From positions 43,038-107,037 of IMG/VR virus record IMGVR_UViG_3300042343_001539: a stretch of DNA of 64,000 nucleotides. One strand, given 5' to 3'. This DNA is from a virus. A program made the position numbers and the translations under genes. Below are positions 44,543-53,337 of the stretch, one piece after another; within the stretch, counting starts at the first letter, position 1; every line of letters starts with the position of its first letter. The notes under the pieces are model-generated. The model worked only from the letters and a program-made list of their open reading frames with translations. It made no database searches and was not told the DNA's origin.

Positions 44543-47500
44543 ATGGCAAAAAATCTTTCATCCATTATGCGTATAGATACTACGGCTGCATTACAATCGC
44601 CGTTAAAAGGGTATCAAGTTTATACTACTGGTGGTCAAATATCAAAAGTATTAAATCCAACACTATCTAATTATTTACCAGATGGTATTAAAATAACAGA
44701 ATCTAATACTATAGCTGGTGCTGGATTGCCGCATTATTTATCTTGGACTGCTTTAGCTAATAACGGAACAACATTTGTTGCGATATCATCCAATTCTAAT
44801 ATTGCAGCTTATAGTATTGATGGTATTAATTGGACTCAATCGAATTTACCGGATTATGGAGGTTGGGGTTCGATTTGTCATAATGGTTCGGTATTTTTTG
44901 CAATAATGACGAATAGAAATATAGGAGCCTATAGTTCTGATGGTATTACTTGGACTAAAGTTATTATACCTGGGATTGCAGAAACGGTTGGTTATACTAA
45001 TATCGTTGCCGTTGGTAGTAAATTAGTAGTATCCCGAGCTGGGCAGTCAGCTTATAGTATTAACAATGGTGTAACTTGGACTCAAAATATTAATTTAGGT
45101 TTATTAACTGGTGGTTTCTTTGTAAGCGTAGCACATAATGGTTCGTATTATTTAGCAATTACTAATTCGGGTGGTGGTGCTGTGACTTCACCAGATGGTA
45201 TTAATTGGACCCAACGCAGTTTACCATTTTCTAGTACTGGTAGTCATAAAGTAATCTCATTTAATTCTAAATTTTGTGTTTTTAATAGTGGAACTCCAAC
45301 GACAGTAGCAGAATGGAATGTTGCAGTTTCGAATGATGGTATTAATTGGGCTGGTGTTGTATTACCGTATAAACTAACTGGTCGGTATTTTATAGCAGCA
45401 ACAAAAAATGGAACTTTATGTGCGATAGCCAGCAATACTAATATTATCATGACATCATCGGATGGGCTTAATTGGACTGAACAAGCTGCATTACCCGTTT
45501 CCGCTAATTGGCAAGGAATTACTCAAAATACTTCGATTTTTTGTGCGGTTGCATATAATTCAAATATTGCAATTACTTCGACCGATGGTATTACTTGGAC
45601 TCAAAGAACTTTGCCTGCTACTGCAAATTGGTGGGCATTAGCATGGAATGGATCTGTATTTTGTGCAGTTGCATATAATTCAAATATAGCAGCTACTTCG
45701 CCCGATGGTATTACTTGGACTCAAAGAACTTTGCCAGCAACCGCGAATTGGCGAGCATTAGCATGGAATGGATCTGTATTTTGTGCGATATCGACGACCT
45801 CAGTAATAACAGCAACGTCAGCTGATGGTATTACTTGGACTCAAAGAACGATCCCGTATTATGCGCAATGGTATGATATAGTAGCTGCTGGTTCTACGTT
45901 TTGTACCATTGGTACTACGTCTCCTATTAGTATATCAGCTATTAGCACAAATGGAATAAATTGGACTACTTCATCGAATGTAACTGAATTAAATCACGCG
46001 GTAAATCATTCGACGTTAGCCAGTAATTCTTCGATTTATGCTATTTTAGATTCTAATTCACCGACTGGTCAATATTCATCGGATGGATTAAATTGGACCG
46101 TAACTACATCATTACCGTCTGTTACTACAACTTATGGCTGGGTTGGTATGGCTTGGAATGGTTCAGTTTTTTGTGCGATTGCAACTGGTGGGACTGTAGC
46201 AGCTACTTCGCCTGATGGTATTACTTGGACTCAGCGGACTTTGCCGGCGACGGCTAATTGGCAAGCTATTACATGGAATGGTTCGGTTTTTTGCGCGATT
46301 GCGTCGTCGACTACTATAGCTGCAACATCACCTGATGGTATTACTTGGACTCAAAGAGCAATGCCAGTTTCTACTACGTGGTGGACTATCGTTTCTGGTG
46401 GGTCATTAATAGTTGCTATTTCCAACTCTACAAGTATAGCAGCGACTTCGACGGATAATGGTGCAACTTGGACTCAAAGAACATTATCATCATCTTCGAA
46501 TTGGGCTTATATTGCATGGAACGGAACTGTTTTTTGTGCGGTTGCTGCTGGGACTGCTATAGCTACGACATCACCAGATGGTATTACTTGGACTCAAAGA
46601 GCATTACCGGTATCGACTTCCTGGCAATCCATAGCATGGAACGGAACTGTATTTTGTACAATTTCTGGTAATACTACGATAGCAGCTACATCACCAGATG
46701 GTATAAATTGGACTCAGCGCGTATTACCGATATCAGCCAATTGGGGAAGAATAATATCAAAAGGTAGCCATTTTTTATGCGTAAGTGATACTAATATCGC
46801 AGCTATTTCACAGGATAATGGAATCACTTGGATGAGACGGGTTCCTGATATTGCGACTGCATTTAAGGGATCTAGCAATGGTGTTTTTGCGGCAGTCCCA
46901 ATGTCGGGTAATTCAACTTACATGTATAAAACTGATGGTTCATATTGGCAAAAATCATTATTATCCGGTAGTGTTAATTGGCCGGCGACTGCCTGGAATA
47001 ATACAAAATTCGTAGCTACTAATACGAGTGGTATGTCGAGTAATGTTTCATATAATGGCTCTATTTGGTTTGCTGCCGGATTAAGAGGAACATCTATGGT
47101 CGATATAGTATACGGTGGATCATTATTTTGTGCAGTAAATAATTCTAGTACTTTTTATATTTCACCAGATGGTGTAAATTGGACGACAGTAGCTACTTAC
47201 GCTGGGGCTACTGCTATTACATGGAATGGTTCTATATTTTGTGCAATAGAAACAAATAACAGTCGAGTTCAAACATCAACTGATGGGTTAACGTGGATAT
47301 TACGAGCCTTACCTACTTCTACAGCATGGATTGATATCACAACGAATAATTCATTATTCGTTACTATTGCTTATGGTACTAATATCGCCGCTTCTTCAGT
47401 TGATGGTATTATTTGGACTCAAAGAACTTTACCTACGACTACCAATTGGCAAGCAATAGCGTTCGGTGGATCAACTTTCTGCACTATTTCGAAAGATACG

Positions 47501-49066
47501 AATATAGCCGCCACATCGACTGATGGTGCTACTTGGACTCAAAGAACTTTACCTGCAACTACTGCTTGGCGGGCTATTGCGTGGAATGGAACAGTCTTCT
47601 GCGCTATATCGTACGGTACGAATATAGCAGCAACCTCACCAGACGGGGCTACTTGGACTCAAAGAACATTACCAGCTACGGCTAATTGGTTTTCTATTGC
47701 TTGGAATGGGACGAGATTTAGTATTATTTCTGCTGATTCTAATGTTGCAGCTTATTCAACGGATGGTATTACTTGGACTTTAGCTTCCGGATTTACTGGC
47801 GGTGGTACTGCTATCGCATGGGGTAATAATACTTTTTGTTCGGTGTTTAATAGTAATGGATCGGCGGTTTCATCGGATGGGATTACTTGGAATTTACAAT
47901 ACGGTGCAAATGCTGGTTACGCAGGTAGTTCAATAACAGCTCAAGGTTCAAAATTCATTGTTGTTGGTGGTAGTGGTGTAGTTAGCTTATCAACTGATGG
48001 GGCGTCTTGGATCGGAAAAGGGGGTGCATGTACTACATTATCTGATGTTAGTGCGACTGATAATACTGTAGTTGCTTTAACTACTACTGCGGCATATAAC
48101 ACCGGAATGTATAGTTCGGATAATGGTAATACTTGGAAAATGTTTGGTAATCCGACTGTTTATACAAAAATAGCTAGAAGTCCATCGTTATATTGCTTGG
48201 TCTTTAGTATTTATAATTCAGTATTTACATCACCTGATGGTATTACTTGGACTCAATATCCATTACCGGTTCTTGGAGTTAATGCTTATAACTGGTATGG
48301 TTTTTGTTACGGTAATGGTTTATTTGTATTAACTGCTCAAAATAGTAATATATTATTAACATCACCCGACGGTATTAATTGGACGTTAAGAGCATTACCA
48401 GTATCATCATCATTTATTGAAATAACATGGAATGGCTCGGTGTTTATTGGTGTTAGTGCGACTACCGGTATTGGTATTATCCGATCGACTGATGGTATTA
48501 ATTGGACTAGACATTTAATTGGATGTGCGTTTGCCTTTAATGATGTAGCGTGGAACGGAACAACCTTTTGTTTAATTTCAAGTTCTGCTGGATTAATCGC
48601 ATATACATCTACGGATGGTATTAATTGGGTTATAAATTCACAAAAATCATCGTGGACTTGGTCTCGAATCGCAGCCAATAATAGTATTTTTGTAGTTGGG
48701 GGTGGTAATTTAGTTGATGCGATATATACATCGCCAGACGGTATTAACTGGACTAAACGATCGATTCCTAAAGGATTTACCGTAACGCGATTAGTTTATG
48801 ATGGTACTATGTTTATCGCTAGTAATAGTAGTTCGACGGTTTCAACTCATATGTCATTATTAACTTCACTAGATGGTATTACTTGGACTGAACGATTATT
48901 ACCGACCGCAGGAAATTGGATAGTTAATGCGGTAGATACAGTGGCAAAAGAATCATTATGTTGGTGTTTGACTAGCGGTGATTTAATTAAAGTATCATTA
49001 GACCCAACTACATTAGAAATACCGCCGGTTATCGATGCCGGATTAATAGATTTAATCATAAGGTAA
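44543..49066 (+). CDS. Asp-box (BNR-like) repeat protein (1507 aa)
   Basis: After an N-terminal segment of about 55 residues, nearly the whole protein consists of more than 30 repeats averaging about 44 residues. The core is ATSPDGITWTQRTLPATANW followed by AIAWNGSVFCAI. Several repeats keep the exact Asp-box S-x-D-x-G-x-T-W (for instance SSDNGNTW and STDNGATW). Asp boxes sit at the turns of beta-propeller blades in sialidases and in Ycf48-like proteins. The number of repeats would fit four or five propellers in a row. No sialidase catalytic set (Arg triad, Tyr/Glu pair) was picked out, so binding rather than cleavage is more likely. AAGGAAG precedes ATG 44543. It is probably an adhesin in the fibre cluster. 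Confidence 0.83.
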   Translation: MAKNLSSIMRIDTTAALQSPLKGYQVYTTGGQISKVLNPTLSNYLPDGIKITESNTIAGAGLPHYLSWTALANNGTTFVAISSNSNIAAYSIDGINWTQSNLPDYGGWGSICHNGSVFFAIMTNRNIGAYSSDGITWTKVIIPGIAETVGYTNIVAVGSKLVVSRAGQSAYSINNGVTWTQNINLGLLTGGFFVSVAHNGSYYLAITNSGGGAVTSPDGINWTQRSLPFSSTGSHKVISFNSKFCVFNSGTPTTVAEWNVAVSNDGINWAGVVLPYKLTGRYFIAATKNGTLCAIASNTNIIMTSSDGLNWTEQAALPVSANWQGITQNTSIFCAVAYNSNIAITSTDGITWTQRTLPATANWWALAWNGSVFCAVAYNSNIAATSPDGITWTQRTLPATANWRALAWNGSVFCAISTTSVITATSADGITWTQRTIPYYAQWYDIVAAGSTFCTIGTTSPISISAISTNGINWTTSSNVTELNHAVNHSTLASNSSIYAILDSNSPTGQYSSDGLNWTVTTSLPSVTTTYGWVGMAWNGSVFCAIATGGTVAATSPDGITWTQRTLPATANWQAITWNGSVFCAIASSTTIAATSPDGITWTQRAMPVSTTWWTIVSGGSLIVAISNSTSIAATSTDNGATWTQRTLSSSSNWAYIAWNGTVFCAVAAGTAIATTSPDGITWTQRALPVSTSWQSIAWNGTVFCTISGNTTIAATSPDGINWTQRVLPISANWGRIISKGSHFLCVSDTNIAAISQDNGITWMRRVPDIATAFKGSSNGVFAAVPMSGNSTYMYKTDGSYWQKSLLSGSVNWPATAWNNTKFVATNTSGMSSNVSYNGSIWFAAGLRGTSMVDIVYGGSLFCAVNNSSTFYISPDGVNWTTVATYAGATAITWNGSIFCAIETNNSRVQTSTDGLTWILRALPTSTAWIDITTNNSLFVTIAYGTNIAASSVDGIIWTQRTLPTTTNWQAIAFGGSTFCTISKDTNIAATSTDGATWTQRTLPATTAWRAIAWNGTVFCAISYGTNIAATSPDGATWTQRTLPATANWFSIAWNGTRFSIISADSNVAAYSTDGITWTLASGFTGGGTAIAWGNNTFCSVFNSNGSAVSSDGITWNLQYGANAGYAGSSITAQGSKFIVVGGSGVVSLSTDGASWIGKGGACTTLSDVSATDNTVVALTTTAAYNTGMYSSDNGNTWKMFGNPTVYTKIARSPSLYCLVFSIYNSVFTSPDGITWTQYPLPVLGVNAYNWYGFCYGNGLFVLTAQNSNILLTSPDGINWTLRALPVSSSFIEITWNGSVFIGVSATTGIGIIRSTDGINWTRHLIGCAFAFNDVAWNGTTFCLISSSAGLIAYTSTDGINWVINSQKSSWTWSRIAANNSIFVVGGGNLVDAIYTSPDGINWTKRSIPKGFTVTRLVYDGTMFIASNSSSTVSTHMSLLTSLDGITWTERLLPTAGNWIVNAVDTVAKESLCWCLTSGDLIKVSLDPTTLEIPPVIDAGLIDLIIR
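45540..47700 (+). repeat. Tandem DNA repeats of the Asp-box units
   Basis: Units of about 120-180 bases recur with high nucleotide identity, for example 'gatggtattacttggactca' many times and near-identical blocks around 45600-45780, 46200-46330 and 47400-47690. This should make the locus prone to unequal recombination. Confidence 0.75.
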
Positions 49067-49072
49067 ATAAGT

Positions 49073-49300
49073 ATGAATGATAGAATAGAATTTTTTTCAA
49101 ATGGTATTGGCGTTGATCAAATCGAAAATAATACCAATGAACCATTGATTGGCTTTATAACTAAGGAAAACGAAGATGGTTCAGTTGATATTACTATAAC
49201 TACAGTTGATGGTAAAGAAATAAATTTATTTACGATACCGTATTATACGACTAGTGACGATGCAGTATCATGTAACACTTCATATGCCGTTAAAATATAG
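49073..49300 (+). CDS. Hypothetical 75-aa structural-region protein
   Basis: It begins six bases after the Asp-box gene, with AAGG about ten bases upstream of ATG 49073. The product is acidic and beta-rich (MNDRIEFFSNGIG, then GSVDITITTVDGKEINLF and an end of NTSYAVKI), with no signal peptide or membrane segment. No family was recognised. Tight spacing to both neighbours and the absence of its own promoter suggest co-transcription with the Asp-box gene. A small virion protein is plausible. Confidence 0.65.
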   Translation: MNDRIEFFSNGIGVDQIENNTNEPLIGFITKENEDGSVDITITTVDGKEINLFTIPYYTTSDDAVSCNTSYAVKI

Positions 49301-49302
49301 TA

Positions 49303-49310
49303 AATAAATA
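49303..49310 (+). promoter_or_regulatory. Late promoter of the 49330-52761 genes
   Basis: AATAAATA, 19 bases before ATG 49330, directly after the preceding stop. Confidence 0.45.
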
Positions 49311-49329
49311 TAGCTTTAAAAGGATTAAT

Positions 49330-49731
49330 ATGACTAAAACATTATCTGATATTGTAAAAACCAATGATAGTATCACTAAAGAACTTATTGGTTTAGATAA
49401 AGTCAATAATACAAGTGACGCGGAAAAACCCATTTCTACGGCAACTGCATTGGCATTAGGCTATAAGCAATCTACCTTAATAAGCGGAACTAATATTAAA
49501 TCGATTGGTGGATTAAGTATTTTAGGTGGTGGTAATTTAATATTAAGTGGTGATGTTGTAACTACTGGGAGTGGATCTACTTTAACTTTAAATTTAGTAC
49601 CTACCGGCGTAACGCCAGGTTCTTATAATACAGTAACAGTTGATGCTAAAGGTCGAGTCATCACGGCAATGAATACAAAGACATTAACCACTAATAAAGC
49701 TATGGTAATGTCATTAATTTTTGGATATTAG
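49330..49731 (+). CDS. Short fibre-repeat protein (133 aa)
   Basis: The product is a miniature of the large fibres. It has LDKVNNTSDAEKPISTATAL (residues 22-41), then GTNIKSIGGLSILGGGNL, then TGVTPGSYNTVTVDAKGRV (about 92-110), all found in the 5730-aa fibre near its C-terminal end. The C-terminal 20 residues are unrelated. AAAAGGA precedes ATG 49330. It could be a short fibre segment or a connector. It lies directly before two more structural genes with nine- and ten-base gaps. Confidence 0.78.
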   Translation: MTKTLSDIVKTNDSITKELIGLDKVNNTSDAEKPISTATALALGYKQSTLISGTNIKSIGGLSILGGGNLILSGDVVTTGSGSTLTLNLVPTGVTPGSYNTVTVDAKGRVITAMNTKTLTTNKAMVMSLIFGY

Positions 49732-49740
49732 GAGCAATAA

Positions 49741-50136
49741 ATGGCGGCGCCAAATATAATGAATGCAAATGCGGTTTACGGTAAAACTGCATATTTAACA
49801 CCTAGTGTAAATACGGCAGTGATTTTATTACCGAATCAACCCGGCAGTAATCAGGTATATAAAATCAATAGTATTACTGCAGCAAATTCTGATGGTATTA
49901 ATGCAATCAATACTACGATTTCAATATACTCTAATGGTGTTATTGCTCAAAATTCAGCTCCGCAAGGTGGTACGGCATTTCCGCTAGTCAGTACAGTATC
50001 AGTTCCGGCTAATGCATCATTGATTGTTGTTGATAAATCAAATGCATTTTATTTAGAAGAAAATACATCAATTGCAGTTACTTCGGGTGCTGCTAATAAA
50101 ATTACTTATATTGTTAGTTATGAATCAATAACATAA
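49741..50136 (+). CDS. Probable virion structural protein (131 aa)
   Basis: A beta-rich, Ala/Asn/Ser/Thr-rich protein with few charged residues (VYKINSITAANSDGINAI, TTISIYSNGVIAQ, VSVPANASLIVVDKSNAFYL, EENTSIAVTSG). This pattern resembles small phage structural proteins of the beta-sandwich type, in which 'PA.tslvvv....yLeEgdsI.v.s' recurs. AGGAG precedes ATG 49741. It lies between a short fibre gene and an FN3 adhesin gene, in one transcription unit. A decoration or fibre-base role is inferred, not shown. Confidence 0.7.
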   Translation: MAAPNIMNANAVYGKTAYLTPSVNTAVILLPNQPGSNQVYKINSITAANSDGINAINTTISIYSNGVIAQNSAPQGGTAFPLVSTVSVPANASLIVVDKSNAFYLEENTSIAVTSGAANKITYIVSYESIT

Positions 50137-50146
50137 AAGGTATTAT

Positions 50147-52480
50147 ATGGCGAGTAAATACGGCGGTCGAATATTATCTGCAATAACACCAACAACAGTA
50201 GGTGGTTCTTATACTAGTTCCGCTGGTGGGATGTGGGATTTAGTTGCTCAATCTCAAGCAAAAAAAGCTTTGATATGGCCTAAAGGGTCAGTACCCCCAT
50301 CGAGACCAACTATAGGAACAGTAACTTTAGTAAATAGTACTGCGACGGTCCCGTTTACTGGATCTGCGGATCTTGGAGCCAATGTATTAACTCAATATAA
50401 TTTAATATGTTCAGATGGTCAAACCTTTTCTTCAAATACTTCGCCATTTACTGTTAATTTAACTCAAAATATCGTTTATACTTTCGCAGTTAATGGGTCT
50501 AATATCTCGGGCATGGGGGAAAGTAGTGTTAGTCCACCCATAATGAGATTAGGGACACCTACACCAAATACACCAGTATTTGGTAATAGTCAGGTTTCGG
50601 TTCATTTTACTCGAAATGATTCTAATTTATCAGGATTACCAACTACTTATACGGTTACTTCATCTCCCGGTAATATGACCGCTACTGGGACATCATCACC
50701 AATTACCGTAACTGGTTTAACTAATGGTACAGCTTATACCTTTACTATAAAAGCAGCTAATGATTACGGTGAAAGTTTAGTTAGTGGTTCGAGTAGTAGT
50801 ATGATTCCGGCTGCGGTACCAAGTGCTCCTACTATTGGGGCAGTAGTAGGTGGAAATAAATTCGCGACAGTTCCGTTTACATTTTCAACTAATAATAATG
50901 GTGATGTAATTAGTAGTTATACCGTAACTTCTAATCCGGGTGGTATAACTGCATCCGGAACTACTTCGCCAATTACAGTAACTGGACTAAACGTAGATTT
51001 AAATTATACATTCACTATCGTAGCGAATAATAAAGCCGGGGCTAGTTTACCTAGTTCGGCTAGCAATAGTATTAGACCGGCATTAGTTCCAAGTCAACCA
51101 ACTAGTGTTACTGCAGCTTATGGTTATTCAACTTCAACTAACGTCTCATTTAATGCGCCGGATAATGGTGGTTATCCAATCACACAATATACGGTAACGT
51201 CAAGTCCTGGAAATATAACAGCTACTGGTGCATCATCCCCAATTACGGTAACCGGATTAACTAATAATACTGCATATACATTTACTGTAAAAGCTACTAA
51301 TATTTTAGGAACTGGTTCGACTAGTTCTGCGAGCAATAGTATTAAACCCGGAACGCCTAGTGCACCATACCTATCATCAGTTGTTTATAGTAGTGGGACG
51401 ACCGCAACCATTAATTTTTCAGTTCCTGGGTTAAATGGTGGGTCTGCTATTACCGGATATATAGTTACTAGATCGGATGGTGCTACAGTTTCTGGGACAG
51501 CATCACCGTTAGTTATGGCAAATAATTTCGTTGATGGTACCTTATATACCTTTACTGTAGCTGCGATAAATGCCGTTGGTACTGGTGCTGCGAGTAATAC
51601 TAGCTCGCAAGGAAGTCCAAAAATATCAGTAAATATCACATATAGTTCGGCTACTGCTAATTTAACTATTAATGACTCAATTATTACTAACGCGGCATAC
51701 GGATTAGGATGGGATGGTGTCGTTCCGATATTATGTACGATTACGAATAATACTACCATCTACAGTACAGGCACCAGTTCTTATGCATTAACTATTGCTC
51801 CCAATATTCCAGCTTCTAGAAACCTTAAATTCATAAACAATGGTTATATCCTTGGTATGGGTGGTAATGGTGGTAATAGTGGCGGTCAAGCTAGTCCGGC
51901 TAATGGTTATATGGGCGGGCCAGCATTAAACGTTCAATCAAATGTAATATTTGTAAATAATAGTATTATAGCCGGGGGTGGTGGGGGTGGTGGTTCTGGT
52001 GGTTCATGGTACGCAGCATCTTGGGGTAGTAATGGGCATTCACCTTCTGGTGGGGGTGGTGGTGGTCGAGGTAATGATCAAGCTCTGTCGACTGGTGGTT
52101 ATGGATCTCAATGGTATAGTGATTCCCGTAGTTGGAGTACGGCTGGTGGTTCTGGTGGTTTTAGTTCGGGTGGTAATGGTGGTAACGGCGGCTTAGCGTA
52201 TGGTCGTGAAAGTTGGCCAAATGGTTATACTGGTGGGGCTGGCTATAATACATATGGTAGTGGTGGAGGAGGTTCTGGCGGTTCTGGTGGTACATTCTCG
52301 GGCGCGATTCCTGGAGGGGGTGGTGGGGGTGGTGGTGCTTGGGGATCCGCTGGGGGTACTGGCGGTGCATCTGGTCATGGTGATGGTGGTGGTGGTGGGG
52401 GTGCTGGCGGTGTTGCTATTTCTGGGAATGTTTATATTACCTGGGCAGCAACCGGTTCTAGATACGGAGCTATCCAATAA
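50147..52480 (+). CDS. FN3 adhesin with Gly-rich gp38-like tip (777 aa)
   Basis: The first 45 residues (YGGRILSAITPTTVGGSYTS, MWDLVAQSQAKKALIWPKG) match those of the 776-aa protein at 57184 and are probably an attachment domain. Residues about 48-490 are five fibronectin type III domains with the repeated 'SSPITVTGLTNGTAYTFT.KA.N..G' strand. Residues 495-600 contain an 'N.G.I.G.GG.GG' beta-helix-like lead-in. Residues 605-770 are very glycine-rich, with short variable loops (ASWGSNGHSP, TFSGAIP, ATGSRYGAIQ). Polyglycine bundles with variable loops form the receptor-binding adhesin gp38 of T-even phages, so this is likely a host-range tip. The stop overlaps the next start by one base. Confidence 0.85.
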   Translation: MASKYGGRILSAITPTTVGGSYTSSAGGMWDLVAQSQAKKALIWPKGSVPPSRPTIGTVTLVNSTATVPFTGSADLGANVLTQYNLICSDGQTFSSNTSPFTVNLTQNIVYTFAVNGSNISGMGESSVSPPIMRLGTPTPNTPVFGNSQVSVHFTRNDSNLSGLPTTYTVTSSPGNMTATGTSSPITVTGLTNGTAYTFTIKAANDYGESLVSGSSSSMIPAAVPSAPTIGAVVGGNKFATVPFTFSTNNNGDVISSYTVTSNPGGITASGTTSPITVTGLNVDLNYTFTIVANNKAGASLPSSASNSIRPALVPSQPTSVTAAYGYSTSTNVSFNAPDNGGYPITQYTVTSSPGNITATGASSPITVTGLTNNTAYTFTVKATNILGTGSTSSASNSIKPGTPSAPYLSSVVYSSGTTATINFSVPGLNGGSAITGYIVTRSDGATVSGTASPLVMANNFVDGTLYTFTVAAINAVGTGAASNTSSQGSPKISVNITYSSATANLTINDSIITNAAYGLGWDGVVPILCTITNNTTIYSTGTSSYALTIAPNIPASRNLKFINNGYILGMGGNGGNSGGQASPANGYMGGPALNVQSNVIFVNNSIIAGGGGGGGSGGSWYAASWGSNGHSPSGGGGGGRGNDQALSTGGYGSQWYSDSRSWSTAGGSGGFSSGGNGGNGGLAYGRESWPNGYTGGAGYNTYGSGGGGSGGSGGTFSGAIPGGGGGGGGAWGSAGGTGGASGHGDGGGGGGAGGVAISGNVYITWAATGSRYGAIQ

Positions 52481-52761
52481 TGATAAAATATTATACTATA
52501 CAATTAGTCGAACAACATGTTTATATGAATAAACAATTATTTTACGTTTGGTATGATAATCATTACGTTTATGATTTTAAAAAAATATCAGAAACTAGAG
52601 TATTACACTTATTATCAAAAACCAAAAAACGATTACGATCTTATTTTAAAATTGAATGTGATGATATAATTTTACACGATTACTCAAAATCTAAATTAAA
52701 ACGTAAACTTATTAAACGATTACGTAAGATTAATAGCAATATAAAACTTAAAAAAATATAA
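52480..52761 (+). CDS. Basic hypothetical protein (93 aa)
   Basis: ATG 52480 overlaps the preceding TAA by one base. The product is very rich in Lys, Tyr and Ile and is strongly basic at the C-terminus (KSKLKRKLIKRLRKINSNIK). Its N-terminal half looks beta-structured (YYTIQLVEQHVYMNKQLFYV). It differs sharply from the uncharged adhesins around it. No family was recognised. Its coupling to the adhesin gene suggests an assembly or chaperone role, like gp57 or gp38 helpers, but this is only inference. Confidence 0.65.
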   Translation: MIKYYTIQLVEQHVYMNKQLFYVWYDNHYVYDFKKISETRVLHLLSKTKKRLRSYFKIECDDIILHDYSKSKLKRKLIKRLRKINSNIKLKKI

Positions 52762-52792
52762 TATTACTATATCGGATTGATAATTTAGTATA

Positions 52793-52800
52793 GATAAATA
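52793..52800 (+). promoter_or_regulatory. Late promoter of the 52840-54254 pair
   Basis: GATAAATA, 39 bases before ATG 52840. Confidence 0.55.
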
Positions 52801-52839
52801 CTTGTTAACTAATTAATTTTATTAATATTGAGTTTGAAT

Positions 52840-53337
52840 ATGACTACACTAATCAATAGAACGACCCCCAATTATTCAATACCAGTACCCAGTATTTCAA
52901 ATCGCATAGTTGACGATATTCCTCGATTAATTAATGCATTATATACTATTGATGGGTTATTATTTGCAAAACAAGATAAAAATTCTAGTACTAGTACATC
53001 AAATATATTAGATAGTAATGGTATATTACGCCTATCTAAATTACCGGCATTTCAAGGTGATGTTACTTCGACTGCCGGAACTTCGACTTTAATATTATCG
53101 AATACTGGCGTCGTACCGGGAGCTTATAATAAAGTAACCGTCGATGCTAAAGGTCGCGTTACTGCCGGCTCAAATGAAGCAGTTCCATTAAAAACAATTA
53201 ATGGTACCTCTTTATATGGAGAAGGAAATATTTTAGTTTCTGGTGGGGGTGGTGGTAGTGCGGGCGGTAATCTCGACGGAGGTGGCCCATTTTCAAATTA
53301 TGGTGGATTATCAGCAGTTGATGGAGGCAGTATTTAA
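52840..53337 (+). CDS. Fibre protein ending in GGGGS-type tail (165 aa)
   Basis: ATG 52840 is preferred to the in-frame TTG 52828. After an N-terminal segment (residues 1-45) come fibre modules seen in the giant protein: LPAFQGDVTSTAGTSTLILS, TGVVPGAYNKVTVDAKGRV, KTINGTSLYGEGNILVSG. A Gly-rich end finishes SAVDGGSI, almost the same as the SAIDGGGA end of the 5730-aa fibre. Both are followed at once by an Mtd_N-type gene, here with a one-base stop/start overlap (TAATG). This looks like a tiny replica of the giant fibre and its partner. Confidence 0.8.
   Translation: MTTLINRTTPNYSIPVPSISNRIVDDIPRLINALYTIDGLLFAKQDKNSSTSTSNILDSNGILRLSKLPAFQGDVTSTAGTSTLILSNTGVVPGAYNKVTVDAKGRVTAGSNEAVPLKTINGTSLYGEGNILVSGGGGGSAGGNLDGGGPFSNYGGLSAVDGGSI

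Noticed and set aside
44543-49066. Sialidase activity of the Asp-box protein
   Set aside because: Asp boxes are structural; I could not pick out an arginine triad or nucleophilic Tyr/Glu pair, so no enzyme is claimed.
52161-52532. Alternative frames on both strands across the Gly-rich tip of the 777-aa adhesin
   Set aside because: Low-complexity Val/Leu- or His/Thr-rich translations of G-rich DNA, without start signals; explained by the glycine codons of the real gene.
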